Shown here: piece after piece, positions 45,149-57,707 of the stretch
Layout of the letters: every line of letters starts with the position of its first letter
Position numbering within the stretch: position 1 is the first letter of the stretch
NCBI GenBank assembly: GCA_014238415.1
Contig: JABABA010000001.1
Span: 124,001-188,000, forward strand
DNA length: 64,000 bases
Direction: 5' to 3'
Origin: Planctomycetota bacterium
GTDB lineage: Bacteria > Planctomycetota > UBA1135 > GCA-002686595
The notes under the pieces: model-generated
Told to the model about the DNA's origin: nothing
The model's input: the letters and a program-made list of their open reading frames with translations, nothing else
Databases searched by the model: none
Translations under genes and position numbers: made by a program

Positions 45149-45246
45149 CCATAGGGCATCCTGCAGGGCAGTTGCGTGCTGCTGTACGAATCATTTTTAT
45201 GGGGAGCTCTCAGGCAGAGCCTTCATGCAGGTGGCACCATGGGACC

Positions 45247-46392
45247 ATGTTGCGCCTTGCGTCTGTTCTGGTTTGGGCCATGACTCTGCCAATGAGTTGG
45301 TCGCACCCGGGTTCCACCGAATCAGCGCCTCGGGCTGTTGCGCCCGCCTCGGAGGTTCACGGGGATCCTCAAGATGTGGACGATGAGAGGCTGCGCAAGA
45401 TCTGGACGGCTCTGCCAATTGAGGAGCGAGAAGAGATTTCAGCCTGGTACCGAGCGGAGTGTGACCGCCGTCGTACCCTTGCACGCCAATTGGAGCGCCA
45501 TGTCTTCCACTCATTGAGAGAAGCACGGGGCAACTGGGGACAACTGCAACAAGCGAGCGTCTACGACGGGGCCAAGCATGCTCCCGCTCAACCAATCCTG
45601 CGTAAGATGCTGCCACCCGAGAACCCGAAGGTTGTGGCCGAGCGTAAACGCATGGGCCTCACCCAGGTCGAGCCCGCCCCCGCCTGGGTCTATGACTGGG
45701 CCACAGGCATGGTCCTGCAACGGGATAAGCCCTTTGCCCCCGATCACCTCTTTGAACTGGCCCTGGCCGGTCGGGCACCGGAGCAGGATCTGGCTATCGC
45801 ACTGATCGAGCAAGCATTGGACTTGGGCACTCTGCGCCCCATTCACAAGGCCTTTGGTCATACATACGCTTCGCGAACGGGCACAGCCTATTCCGGTATC
45901 AGCCTCTATGATGCCTGGGGTTCGGGGGTCAAGATTGAGATGCCAGATATTGAGTGCCTGGGGATCTTGCACGATGTGGAAAACGACTGGAGGTCTTTCA
46001 CTGCTCCTGTGCCTGGCGGCCAACAGGCCTCCCTCTACAAGCGCATAGGCAAGATGTTTCACAGCATCCGACGCGAACGCGGCCTCGCTCAGGCCTTGGC
46101 GGCGAGCTACTTCGATGCGGATCCAGAACTCGACCCCACCTATTCTTCGGCCACAGATCGCTTGCAGCTCTTCTGGACGAAACACGATTCCGCCCTGGAC
46201 GAGAGTCGAGCAGCCCTTCCTGTCAGTTCCGAGTGGGACGACTGGTGGGAGAGTCTGGCCCTATTGCAGACGGATGCGGATCTAGCCGAACTAGCCGCTC
46301 AGCGCCGAATGTCCTTACGAGCAGAGGGAGGGCGACTGCGGGGAATCATGGTCTGGGTCCTGCGCGAGTGGGGCGCTCTCAAGAACAGGTGA
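45247..46392 (+). CDS. Exported protein of unknown function
   Basis: A 381-residue protein with a signal peptide (LRLASVLVWAMTLPMSWSH). An in-frame ATG at 45199 would put 16 residues before it; the open frame further upstream runs through the terminator and is ignored. The mature part is helical and rich in Trp and charged residues (IEEREEISAWYRAECDRRR). YSGISLYDAWGSGVKIEMPD and SSEWDDWWESLALLQTDADL stand out. There is no metal or catalytic signature. A periplasmic scaffold or structural role is possible. It stands alone, starting about 100 bases after the terminator. Confidence 0.7.
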   Translation: MLRLASVLVWAMTLPMSWSHPGSTESAPRAVAPASEVHGDPQDVDDERLRKIWTALPIEEREEISAWYRAECDRRRTLARQLERHVFHSLREARGNWGQLQQASVYDGAKHAPAQPILRKMLPPENPKVVAERKRMGLTQVEPAPAWVYDWATGMVLQRDKPFAPDHLFELALAGRAPEQDLAIALIEQALDLGTLRPIHKAFGHTYASRTGTAYSGISLYDAWGSGVKIEMPDIECLGILHDVENDWRSFTAPVPGGQQASLYKRIGKMFHSIRRERGLAQALAASYFDADPELDPTYSSATDRLQLFWTKHDSALDESRAALPVSSEWDDWWESLALLQTDADLAELAAQRRMSLRAEGGRLRGIMVWVLREWGALKNR

Positions 46393-46420
46393 GGCAGAGC
46401 AATCTGCATCAGGCTGGTCG

Positions 46421-47704
46421 TCAGTCGGACTTGGACAGAGCGAGAGCAGCCACTTCTGCGCAGGCAAATGCAACCTGAAAGTTCAATCCGCCGATCGGTC
46501 CGTCCAGGTCGAGCATCTCCCCCAATACGACCAGACCACTCAGACGATTGACCCGCATGCTGAAGGGATCCACCTCGTCAAGAGCCAGACCGCCCCGGGT
46601 GACTTCGGCGGCTTCAAAACCCCGCGTGCCGCTGATTTTCATGGGCAGACCATGGAGGGTCTCCACAAGGCGGTGTCGGGCAGCGCGATCCAGGCTGATC
46701 GCACGAGGGTCGGGGCCACTCAATTCCGCTGCACGGGCGACGGCACTGAGCAACCGCCGGGGCAGAGGCTCCTGCAGGCAGCGGGAGACACGCGGGGAAC
46801 CCTTGCGCCCAGCCCCTTCGATCAGGCGGGTCCTGGTCTCCTGGCGGGATTCTTGGGGAAAGAAGTCAAGCAACAGCCGAAGTCCCCTTTGGGTTCCCTC
46901 CGCCACGTAACCGGACAGGTCCATGGCTGCGGGGCCAGAAAGACCAAGGTGAGTGAAAAGCAATGGCCTGCGGCGGCGCCCGAGGACTTTGCCTTCGTCA
47001 TCTTCAAGCCGCGCCTCGCCGTTCTGCCAGGCGATCCCTTTCAACTGTTGTATCCAGCTCTCATCGCTGGTCAGTGGCACCAGGGCCGGAGTTGTGGGAT
47101 TCAGCTCAAGGCCCAACTCTTTTAGCCAGCCATACCCTTCCCCCGTGGTTCCCGTGGAGGGATAGCTGCGGCCCCCAACGGCCAACACCAGGTGCTGACA
47201 GCAACCCGTGCCCAACGGCGTCTCTACCAGCCAATTGTCTCCATCCCGTTGGATTGCCTGGCCGGGAGCGTTGCAGATGATCCGGACTCCCCCTGCCCGG
47301 GCGGCAACCTCCAATGCATCACGCACATCTCGGGCGCGACCGGAACAGGGAAAGACCTTGTCAAGGGCAGCTTCCTCCGTGGGAACCCCCAGTTCGGCGA
47401 ATGCCTCGCGCACCGCGCTGGGCGGCAGCACCTCAAAGGCATGCTTCAAGAACCGCGAGCCCCTTTGCCCAAAGAGGCTCGCTGCTTGGGAGTGATCGAG
47501 GCTGGTGGTTACATTGCATCGCGTGCCACCGCTGGCCAGGATCTTGGTGCCTGTACGCGGAGTTTTTTCGAGCAGCAAGACCTGGGCTCCAGCCCGGGCG
47601 GCGCGCCAGCTGAACCAAAGCCCCGCTGCTCCAGCCCCGAGGACAATGACCGCTGAATTCAGGTCTGTCTTGGAGGCCGCTCCCGACTGAACCTCCCCCA
47701 TCAA
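46421..47704 (-). CDS. NAD(P)/FAD-dependent oxidoreductase, YhiN/HI0933 family
   Basis: A 427-residue flavoprotein. The FAD loop is AVIVLGAGAAGLWFSWRAA, residues about 18-36, followed by LLEKTPRTGTKILASGGTRC. The family signature LLFTHLGLSGPAAMDLSG lies near residue 250, and the ending GLVVLGEMLDLDGPIGGLNF corresponds to the second FAD site. Members are called YhiN or BaiN and include bile-acid reductases in gut bacteria, but most have no known substrate. The start overlaps the dus stop (ATGA), so this is the third gene of the amidohydrolase-like / dus / yhiN operon. Confidence 0.9.
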   Translation of the reverse strand: MMGEVQSGAASKTDLNSAVIVLGAGAAGLWFSWRAARAGAQVLLLEKTPRTGTKILASGGTRCNVTTSLDHSQAASLFGQRGSRFLKHAFEVLPPSAVREAFAELGVPTEEAALDKVFPCSGRARDVRDALEVAARAGGVRIICNAPGQAIQRDGDNWLVETPLGTGCCQHLVLAVGGRSYPSTGTTGEGYGWLKELGLELNPTTPALVPLTSDESWIQQLKGIAWQNGEARLEDDEGKVLGRRRRPLLFTHLGLSGPAAMDLSGYVAEGTQRGLRLLLDFFPQESRQETRTRLIEGAGRKGSPRVSRCLQEPLPRRLLSAVARAAELSGPDPRAISLDRAARHRLVETLHGLPMKISGTRGFEAAEVTRGGLALDEVDPFSMRVNRLSGLVVLGEMLDLDGPIGGLNFQVAFACAEVAALALSKSD

Positions 47705-48912
47705 CCCCCCTCCAGGGCGCGTTCATAGGCGGCGATCTCGGAGGGGCTGTGAGGCCCCTTGGGGGGCGTGTCATCATCCAAGTCATCGAGGTAGCCCTCC
47801 GGAAGGCGCACCTTTTGACGGCCGCCACGCTTGGCCCGGGAGGTCCGCAGGGCTGAACGGGGGAAGGGTTCATCGTGGTCCAATTCGGACAGCAGGCTGT
47901 CGAGCTCAGCGAGGCTCTCAATCAGATGCAAGCGGCCACGAATTGCAGCTGAGCCACGGAAGCCCTTGGTGTACCAGGTGCTCCACTTACGCATGTGGCG
48001 CAATCCTGTAGTGGCCCCAAAGAGGCTCGTCAAGCGCGCCGCATGGTCGCGCATGACCAGTGCTACCTGCCCCATGTTCGGAGGAGGGTCCGGTTCCCGC
48101 CCGTCAAAGACCTGGGCCAGTTCGCGGAACAGCCAGGGCCTACCCAGACAACCACGGCCGACCACAACTGCGTCACAACCGGTTTCGCGCATCATGCGCA
48201 GGGCGTCCCAGCATTCCCAGATGTCCCCGTTTCCAAGTACGGGCACGGCGACGGTTTGCTTGAGACGCGCGATGGAGCTCCAATCTGCCTGTCCTGAATA
48301 AAGTTCTTCTGCCGTGCGCCCGTGCAATGCTATCGCCGCCACCCCTTCATCCTCAGCAGCCCTGGCAGCGTCTTCAAAGGTGATCAGATCAGCGCTGATG
48401 CCCTTGCGCATTTTGATGGTCACGGGGATTTCGCCGGCCACACTGGTCATTGCGCGAACCAGGCGCGCAACAAGCCGAGGCTTGACCGGAATCGCCGAGC
48501 CACCCCCCGTACGGGTCACCTTGGGTACCGGACAACCCAGGTTGAGGTCGATGTGGTCGACCCCCTGATCCACGAGGGTGCGAACCATTTCGCTCAGATC
48601 TATGGGGTCCGAACCATAGACCTGCACCGAGCGCGGCTTCTCACTGGGATCGCTGGAGGCAAGAAGATTGGTCAGACGATTGCCGTTCAGAAATCCACGG
48701 GCGGTGATCATCTCGCTCACAAAGAGCCCCGCCCCCTGCTCCCTGCACAGGCTGCGAAAGGCCAGATTTGTGACCCCCGCCATGGGGGCCAGAATTACGG
48801 GAGGCCAGACCGCAAGTGGACCCAGTTGGAGGGGAGCGAACTCCCCGGTCTTCGCCACCCGGCCAGCATGACTTGACTCTTGGGGCTCGCGCTCGGCGGG
48901 GCCCCCCATCAC
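47701..48912 (-). CDS. tRNA-dihydrouridine synthase
   Basis: A 403-residue FMN enzyme reducing uridines in the D loop of tRNA with NADPH. The TIM barrel begins VILAPMAGVTNLAFRSLCRE. The proton-donor cysteine is in HIDLNLGCPVPKVTRTGGGS near residue 134. IALHGRTAEELYSGQADW and VLGNGDIWECWDALRMM give the remaining phosphate and substrate contacts. It resembles the DusB/TIM-barrel group; the exact position modified is unknown. The first 30 residues are extra. It begins at an ATG overlapping the preceding stop and ends overlapping the YhiN-type gene. Confidence 0.94.
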   Translation of the reverse strand: MMGGPAEREPQESSHAGRVAKTGEFAPLQLGPLAVWPPVILAPMAGVTNLAFRSLCREQGAGLFVSEMITARGFLNGNRLTNLLASSDPSEKPRSVQVYGSDPIDLSEMVRTLVDQGVDHIDLNLGCPVPKVTRTGGGSAIPVKPRLVARLVRAMTSVAGEIPVTIKMRKGISADLITFEDAARAAEDEGVAAIALHGRTAEELYSGQADWSSIARLKQTVAVPVLGNGDIWECWDALRMMRETGCDAVVVGRGCLGRPWLFRELAQVFDGREPDPPPNMGQVALVMRDHAARLTSLFGATTGLRHMRKWSTWYTKGFRGSAAIRGRLHLIESLAELDSLLSELDHDEPFPRSALRTSRAKRGGRQKVRLPEGYLDDLDDDTPPKGPHSPSEIAAYERALEGG

Positions 48913-50957
48913 AACTTGTCGTCCTCCGTGGGCACCGGCTGATCTTCACTCGTATCGCCCGGAGGCGTCGGTTCGAGCTCTATGGTGGACACGCGTGACT
49001 TGATAGGGGGCGTTCCGCGCCCCCCATGCATGTCGACCCCAAGGCTGATGAAGTCGCTACGCCTGTCTCCGCGCACGCGACTGTGCACCTGTGGAGCCCC
49101 GTGTTCATCGACTCCACAAAGTACCCCACCGGCACCGCTGCGTACTCGCAAGAGGCCATCCTCTCCCAGGGTCAGATCCCAGGGCCAGATGCGAGGTTCA
49201 GCAGTGGCTCCTTCCATGGTCAGTACAGGGTTTTCGCCGGCCGGGCAGTGCTGCACAAGAATCATTGTGGTCAATGCGGGAGAAACATCCAAGAAAGCCG
49301 GCTGTTCGCGTATGGGCGTGTTGCTGATGAAGGCCCCATCGAGGCGGCGTTCCACCTGCATCTGACTTGAGTCCTCGATCCGCCGTCCTATGAGACTCAT
49401 TACCTTCCCTGAGGAGATGTCCTTGACCGAGAGATCAAAGGAATCCAGGACACCCTTGGTAATGCGCTGCACCAGCATGGTTTCACGGCCACCGTGCCCT
49501 GCGGATTGCAGGTGTACAAGATGGCTTCCATAAAGGCGCGCTCCATCCGGCAAGCGACCCACAATCCAGTGTTCCTGGGTCAAACGCAAACCCGCTGCAT
49601 AGACTTCCGCTTCCCCCGAAAGCAAGATGCTGGCATCTTCAGGGAGCTTGGGGGGCTCAATGTCCAGGTGTTGCGACAGAACTGCGCGTGCATCGGCCTG
49701 ACTCTTGCGAAGGGCTGACAACCGGGCACCGATATCTACACGGGTCAGGAGCTTGCCACGCACCATCACATAGGCCGGATTCCTGAGCGCGGAGATGTCA
49801 AGGGTGGGATCCTCAACAACCACCAGCAGATCGGCTGGTGCCCCATCGAGCAGGGTGCCAACCTTTGGTTCGCCGGGCAGCAGGATTTCAGCGGCCCCGC
49901 GGGTGGCGGCTTGCAGCACGCGCTCGGCTGGGATTCCCGCTGCCTGCCAGAGAATCAACTCCTCCACCAGGGAGCGCCCGGGGAACAGCCAGGGATTGGG
50001 GGTACCAGAGCCCGGTACCACCCGTGCGCCCGAGGCCAGCAGGCCTGCAAGCGCGACCCCCTGTGCTCGCTGGGCCTGTTCCAGGCGGGTACGAAATTCA
50101 GGGGTCACCTCCCGCCGCCAGCGTGTTCTTTCAGCAGTCCACAGGGGCACCATATGCACCGAGAGAAAACTGAGTTCGGACGAGTCAGCCGGGTAGTCAA
50201 GCAGTACGCGTCCAAGGACGCCGAGCATGGGGACAATTGCCGTACTGCCCTTGGCGACTTGTTGGATCGATGCTTCAATCGCTTCCTGGTTGCTGGATTC
50301 TTCCCAGGATCCTTGAGGGGGCAGAAGGGCGTCCATACCCATGATGCCTCCCTGGCCCAATTCAAGCGCCTCCTCCAGAGTCGCCCCATTAGGCAGGGGA
50401 CCCCAAAGTTCCAGCCCCTGTTCCTTGGCAGCAGGTACAAGCGCACGCCAGGAGGAAAGTGCCAAGCTCTCATCGTTGACCAGGCCGTCCAGGCCGGCTC
50501 CTTCAGCGGCCAAACTACTTAGCAGGGAAGCGAGTTGTCGGACTGCGTCCTCCCCCTTGGCCGCCATGGGCCATTGCATACCAGGGGCCGAGGTCTCCGA
50601 AGCCATTCTGGGACCGCCATAGAGAACTCGGGGGCCTGGTACCTGATCCCTTGTAGAAGCCCGTGCTTCTGCGAGGCCTCGGGCCAGTTCGGCACCCGTG
50701 TGACGCAGAGTCGTAACGCCAGCAGCCACGTACAGGATGTCGTGCTCTACCTGGTGACCGGCGGCGCCATCGATCAAACCGGGAACGATGAACAGGCCGG
50801 TGCAGTCCACCTGGACGCAATCAACGGGCAGGGTTTGGTCTGGCGCCAGGACCCGCAGACTCCCTTCGCTCACCAAAATCGTGCCAACACTGGGTACTCC
50901 CGGAGCCATGCCGTGCAAGCTGGCCCCGATCAGGGCAATCTCTCCAATCGTAAACAT
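48909..50957 (-). CDS. Amidohydrolase-like protein lacking metal ligands
   Basis: A 682-residue protein whose first 400 residues follow the amidohydrolase layout: TGLFIVPGLIDGAAGHQ, YVAAGVTTLRHTG, and QAATRGAAEILLPGEP with PADLLVVVEDPTLDI at the end of the barrel. The metal-binding residues are gone. The His-x-His after 'GLID' reads GAAGHQ, the later histidines fall in WGPLPNGATLEE and MGMDALLPP, and the G-T-D aspartate reads PGSGTPN. It is thus probably catalytically dead or has changed mechanism. About 280 C-terminal residues form an extra beta-rich domain of no known family. The ATG at 50957 is used; starts at 51020 and 51050 are possible. Operon with dus. Confidence 0.72.
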   Translation of the reverse strand: MFTIGEIALIGASLHGMAPGVPSVGTILVSEGSLRVLAPDQTLPVDCVQVDCTGLFIVPGLIDGAAGHQVEHDILYVAAGVTTLRHTGAELARGLAEARASTRDQVPGPRVLYGGPRMASETSAPGMQWPMAAKGEDAVRQLASLLSSLAAEGAGLDGLVNDESLALSSWRALVPAAKEQGLELWGPLPNGATLEEALELGQGGIMGMDALLPPQGSWEESSNQEAIEASIQQVAKGSTAIVPMLGVLGRVLLDYPADSSELSFLSVHMVPLWTAERTRWRREVTPEFRTRLEQAQRAQGVALAGLLASGARVVPGSGTPNPWLFPGRSLVEELILWQAAGIPAERVLQAATRGAAEILLPGEPKVGTLLDGAPADLLVVVEDPTLDISALRNPAYVMVRGKLLTRVDIGARLSALRKSQADARAVLSQHLDIEPPKLPEDASILLSGEAEVYAAGLRLTQEHWIVGRLPDGARLYGSHLVHLQSAGHGGRETMLVQRITKGVLDSFDLSVKDISSGKVMSLIGRRIEDSSQMQVERRLDGAFISNTPIREQPAFLDVSPALTTMILVQHCPAGENPVLTMEGATAEPRIWPWDLTLGEDGLLRVRSGAGGVLCGVDEHGAPQVHSRVRGDRRSDFISLGVDMHGGRGTPPIKSRVSTIELEPTPPGDTSEDQPVPTEDDKL

Positions 50958-51094
50958 GGTTCTAGGATCGGTCCCCCAGGGGCCCGGCGCAAGTCCCAAT
51001 GACGCGCTAGTTTTGGTCATTGGTTGCAGGCCACGAATTTCGAGCTGCATTCCTCACCCAGCGACGGCGGCCTGGGCGCTACCCTGTGCGGATC

Positions 51095-52261
51095 ATGACC
51101 CTGCCCCAAGTGCGTCTGCTCACCGATCGGTTGCCCCCGGGCCCTTGGATCTTTGGCCGACAGGTAGATGAACCCAGCGGCGTCCAAAATGGCTCTTTGG
51201 TAGAGATCCAGGACGCCTCGGACCGTTTTGTAGGGCATGGACTCTACAACAGCAGTTCAGACATTCGGGTACGGGTGCTCAACCGCGGTCGGCGTTCTGC
51301 CTGGGATCGTCCAGTCGAGGCCCTGCGCCAGATGATTGCCCGTAGCGCCCGCCTGAGGAGCAAGACCCTGCGCCTGGGAGACCACAGTGACATGTGGCGT
51401 GTGGTTCATGCGGAGGGAGATGACCTGCCTGGGTTGATCGTTGACCGCATGGGCGACTGCTATGTGGTGGAGCACCACGCCCTGGGATTCTGGCGCCTGC
51501 GCAATGAAGTCGAGAAGGCGTTGCTTGCGATTACTGATGAAGCCACGGTGATCCACAGGGTGCCTAAGAACGTACGCAATCTTGAGAACTTCGAACCTGA
51601 AGAGGAAGATGTCACGGTCGAGGGGCGTTGGCTGAACGAGGGCGGGATTTCTTATCCCGTAATTCCAGGTTACGGCCATAAGACAGGTTGGTTTTGCGAT
51701 CAGCGCGACAATCGTCAGACAATAGGGGCCCTCTGTCGTGGACGAGTGGTGCTCGATTTATGCTGCAACGCAGGGGGATTCGCCCTTCAGGCAGCCAAAC
51801 ATGGCGCACACTCCGTGACGGCGGTGGACTTGGACGAAGACGTACTGGAGCGCGCCAGGATGGCCGTGGAAAAAAACCAATTCGAAGTAACCCTCGAACA
51901 TGAGGACATATTCCATCACCTGCGCAGACGGGCCCACGAAGGCCAGCGAGCGGAAGTGGTGATTCTTGACCCGCACAAGATGATTCGCGGACGCTCGTCC
52001 CTGGAAGAGGGCAAAGAAAAGTACCTGGACATGAACGCTTTGGCCCTGGGCGCAGTCTCCCAAGGTGGACTGCTGGCGACCTATTCCTGTTCGGGAGCCC
52101 TGGACCTGCCGAGCTTCCTGGGACTCCTCTTTCAGGCGGCTCGCCGTGCCGAGCGAACAGTCAAGATCCTGGCCATCCAGGGGGCGGGTCCGGACCATCC
52201 CCAGCGGCCTGACTTTCCACGCTCAAGGTACCTGAAGGGCGCCCTGTTGTTTGTGGACTGA
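51095..52261 (+). CDS. Class I SAM-dependent rRNA methyltransferase, RlmI type
   Basis: A 388-residue enzyme of the RlmI/RlmK family that methylates 23S rRNA cytosine. An N-terminal PUA-like domain (PWIFGRQVDEPSG, residues about 15-27) is followed by a middle domain with LIVDRMGDCYVVEHHALG. The SAM domain has WFCDQRDNRQTIGAL and VVLDLCCNAGGFALQAAKHG. The DPP-x-F motif expected to contact the target base reads VILDPHKMIRGR, with His replacing the second Pro. The family ending TYSCSGALD, corresponding to SCS, is present. The start is placed at the ATG before the first conserved strand; an upstream in-frame start at 51020 would overlap the opposing gene. Confidence 0.85.
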   Translation: MTLPQVRLLTDRLPPGPWIFGRQVDEPSGVQNGSLVEIQDASDRFVGHGLYNSSSDIRVRVLNRGRRSAWDRPVEALRQMIARSARLRSKTLRLGDHSDMWRVVHAEGDDLPGLIVDRMGDCYVVEHHALGFWRLRNEVEKALLAITDEATVIHRVPKNVRNLENFEPEEEDVTVEGRWLNEGGISYPVIPGYGHKTGWFCDQRDNRQTIGALCRGRVVLDLCCNAGGFALQAAKHGAHSVTAVDLDEDVLERARMAVEKNQFEVTLEHEDIFHHLRRRAHEGQRAEVVILDPHKMIRGRSSLEEGKEKYLDMNALALGAVSQGGLLATYSCSGALDLPSFLGLLFQAARRAERTVKILAIQGAGPDHPQRPDFPRSRYLKGALLFVD

Positions 52262-52371
52262 TGCTGCCCCAGGGCCCTGGGGCGCGTCTCCAGGCCAGAA
52301 CCAAGTCCATCGGGTACGAATTGGGCAGCTTTCTCCTTGGAGCCGGTGGGCCCCAGTGCCACAATAGGAGG

Positions 52372-52430
52372 ACGCCCCCGTGGGTATCCATCTGGATGCC
52401 CCGGGGGCGTTCCCCTTGTCCGCTTTTTTT
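52372..52430 (+). terminator. Terminator after the RlmI-type gene
   Basis: ACGCCCCCG (52372-52380) pairs with CGGGGGCGT (52402-52410) around an inner GTATCCA/TGGATGC hairpin. A run of seven T residues starts 14 bases after the stem. The strong stem and the T-run support termination, though the spacing is longer than usual. Confidence 0.68.
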
Positions 52431-52511
52431 GAGCGCCCAGCGGGGCTGCCCCCCCGGTGAATGAGCCGACATTCGCCGACCTCCACAATTCACCAGCCAC
52501 CTATCACCACA

Positions 52512-56251
<3,740 letters not shown>

Positions 56252-56383
56252 GGAATTACCCGGGGAGTGCCTGAGGGCGCCCTGGCAAATCCCCATTTTC
56301 AGAGCGGGACACCTAGAGGCAGTCTCTGGTGTACCGGTGCCCATTCTCAGCAGGGTCCCACTTGGAGGGATAGACTTGAGTCG

Positions 56384-57652
56384 ATGCCCTGGTCTTCGGT
56401 ATGGATGCCCCTGATTGGTCTGGTGATGCTTGCCGGTGGGGAGAGTTCTGCCCAGGCGCCGCCGCGCAAGTTGTTGGTTATCGACCTCGATGACGTAGGC
56501 ATCGAACTCCTGCAGGCAACACCAACCCCGCATTTGGACAGTCTGACCAGTGCAGGCCGCTACTACCCGCGCTTTTACACCTCGCCCATGTGCACCCCCT
56601 CCCGCTCCCTTTTTCAATTGGGAGCCAGGGGCAGCCGCCCAGAAGTTCGTTGCACCGGCAATGTGGGACCCGGCAACACCTACCGCCTGCCGATCGGTCC
56701 CCTGACGCCTCTTGCCACAAAGTTGCAAGGGGCTGGCAAGAGCGCGATGAAAATTGGAAAGTGGCATCTCAGTCCAGACGACCTGCTGCAACACCCCCCC
56801 ACCCTTGGCTGGCAGCCCTATGTAGGGGTGATGGGCAATGTAGGTAATCTCGGAGTAGGCAGCGGAGACTGGTTCAACTACCCAGAGAACCGAAGCGGCA
56901 ATTCCCACTGGGTCAGCGCCTTGTACCTGACCACCCGTGAGACAGACCTGGGGATCCTCGCAGTCTCTGCGGGCTACGACCTGATCTCACTTAGCTACCA
57001 CGCGGCCCATCGCCCCTTTCACGATCCACCACCCCATCTACATACCCTGCCCCTGCCTTTGATAGGCCATTGGGATCAAGCCCGAGCAGCTTTGCAGGCC
57101 CTCGATACTGAACTGGCGCGTTTGACCCCCGTGGCCCTGGCACTGGGGTACACCGTGATCATCTATAGCGACAATGGTCTGGCGGGTCCACTGGGGGGGC
57201 TCAAGGGAACCGTGTACGATGGCGGCGTGCACACCATGCTCTGGGCTCTGGGCCCGGGCATCCCTCCCGGGGTCGACAACTCATTGATTGAAGTGGTGGA
57301 TGTCTATGCCACCGTGTTGGAACTGCTGGGAATCTCCCAGGGTCCTCTTGATGGCCCCGATTCGGTTTCCTTTGCGTCCCTCCTGCAAGGTTCGGGGACC
57401 TCTCCACTGTTTGTGATAGCCGAGAGGGGTGGGCCTGCCGGGACTGATCCCCACAACAACCCCTTGCGCTGGCGGCGCACGGCCAGGGAAGATCGCTACA
57501 AACTGATTGTCAACCAGGACCTCTTCCGCGCGCGCCTGTTTGACCTTTGGAATGACCCTCAGGAGCAGACCGACCTTTTGCTCGCTGGCCCCCTCTCCCC
57601 CCGGGCGATTATGGCCTACGACCTCTTGAGGGCTGCCCTGGCGGGGCTCTAG
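56384..57652 (+). CDS. Secreted sulfatase
   Basis: A 422-residue protein with signal peptide (VWMPLIGLVMLAGGESSAQA). The active-site motif SPMCTPSRSLFQLGARG gives Cys-x-Pro-x-Arg, whose cysteine is converted to formylglycine by FGE. The metal-binding Asp-Asp lies in LLVIDLDDVG, KIGKWHLS is present, and the second metal pair lies in IIYSDNGLAG. Type I sulfatases of this kind are very numerous in planctomycetes, acting on sulfated polysaccharides outside the cytoplasm. It lacks the C-terminal extension of many relatives. The start is chosen to give the signal peptide. The substrate is unknown, and no FGE gene is in the window. Confidence 0.9.
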   Translation: MPWSSVWMPLIGLVMLAGGESSAQAPPRKLLVIDLDDVGIELLQATPTPHLDSLTSAGRYYPRFYTSPMCTPSRSLFQLGARGSRPEVRCTGNVGPGNTYRLPIGPLTPLATKLQGAGKSAMKIGKWHLSPDDLLQHPPTLGWQPYVGVMGNVGNLGVGSGDWFNYPENRSGNSHWVSALYLTTRETDLGILAVSAGYDLISLSYHAAHRPFHDPPPHLHTLPLPLIGHWDQARAALQALDTELARLTPVALALGYTVIIYSDNGLAGPLGGLKGTVYDGGVHTMLWALGPGIPPGVDNSLIEVVDVYATVLELLGISQGPLDGPDSVSFASLLQGSGTSPLFVIAERGGPAGTDPHNNPLRWRRTAREDRYKLIVNQDLFRARLFDLWNDPQEQTDLLLAGPLSPRAIMAYDLLRAALAGL

Positions 57653-57707
57653 GGGATCTTCTGACTGAGAGCTTGAGCGCGATCCCTGAGGAAGCAATGC
57701 TGGTTGG

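Noticed and set aside
44782..45246. Upstream extension of the exported protein gene
   Set aside because: The frame passes through the structured RNA and the terminator; a signal peptide starts only at 45247.
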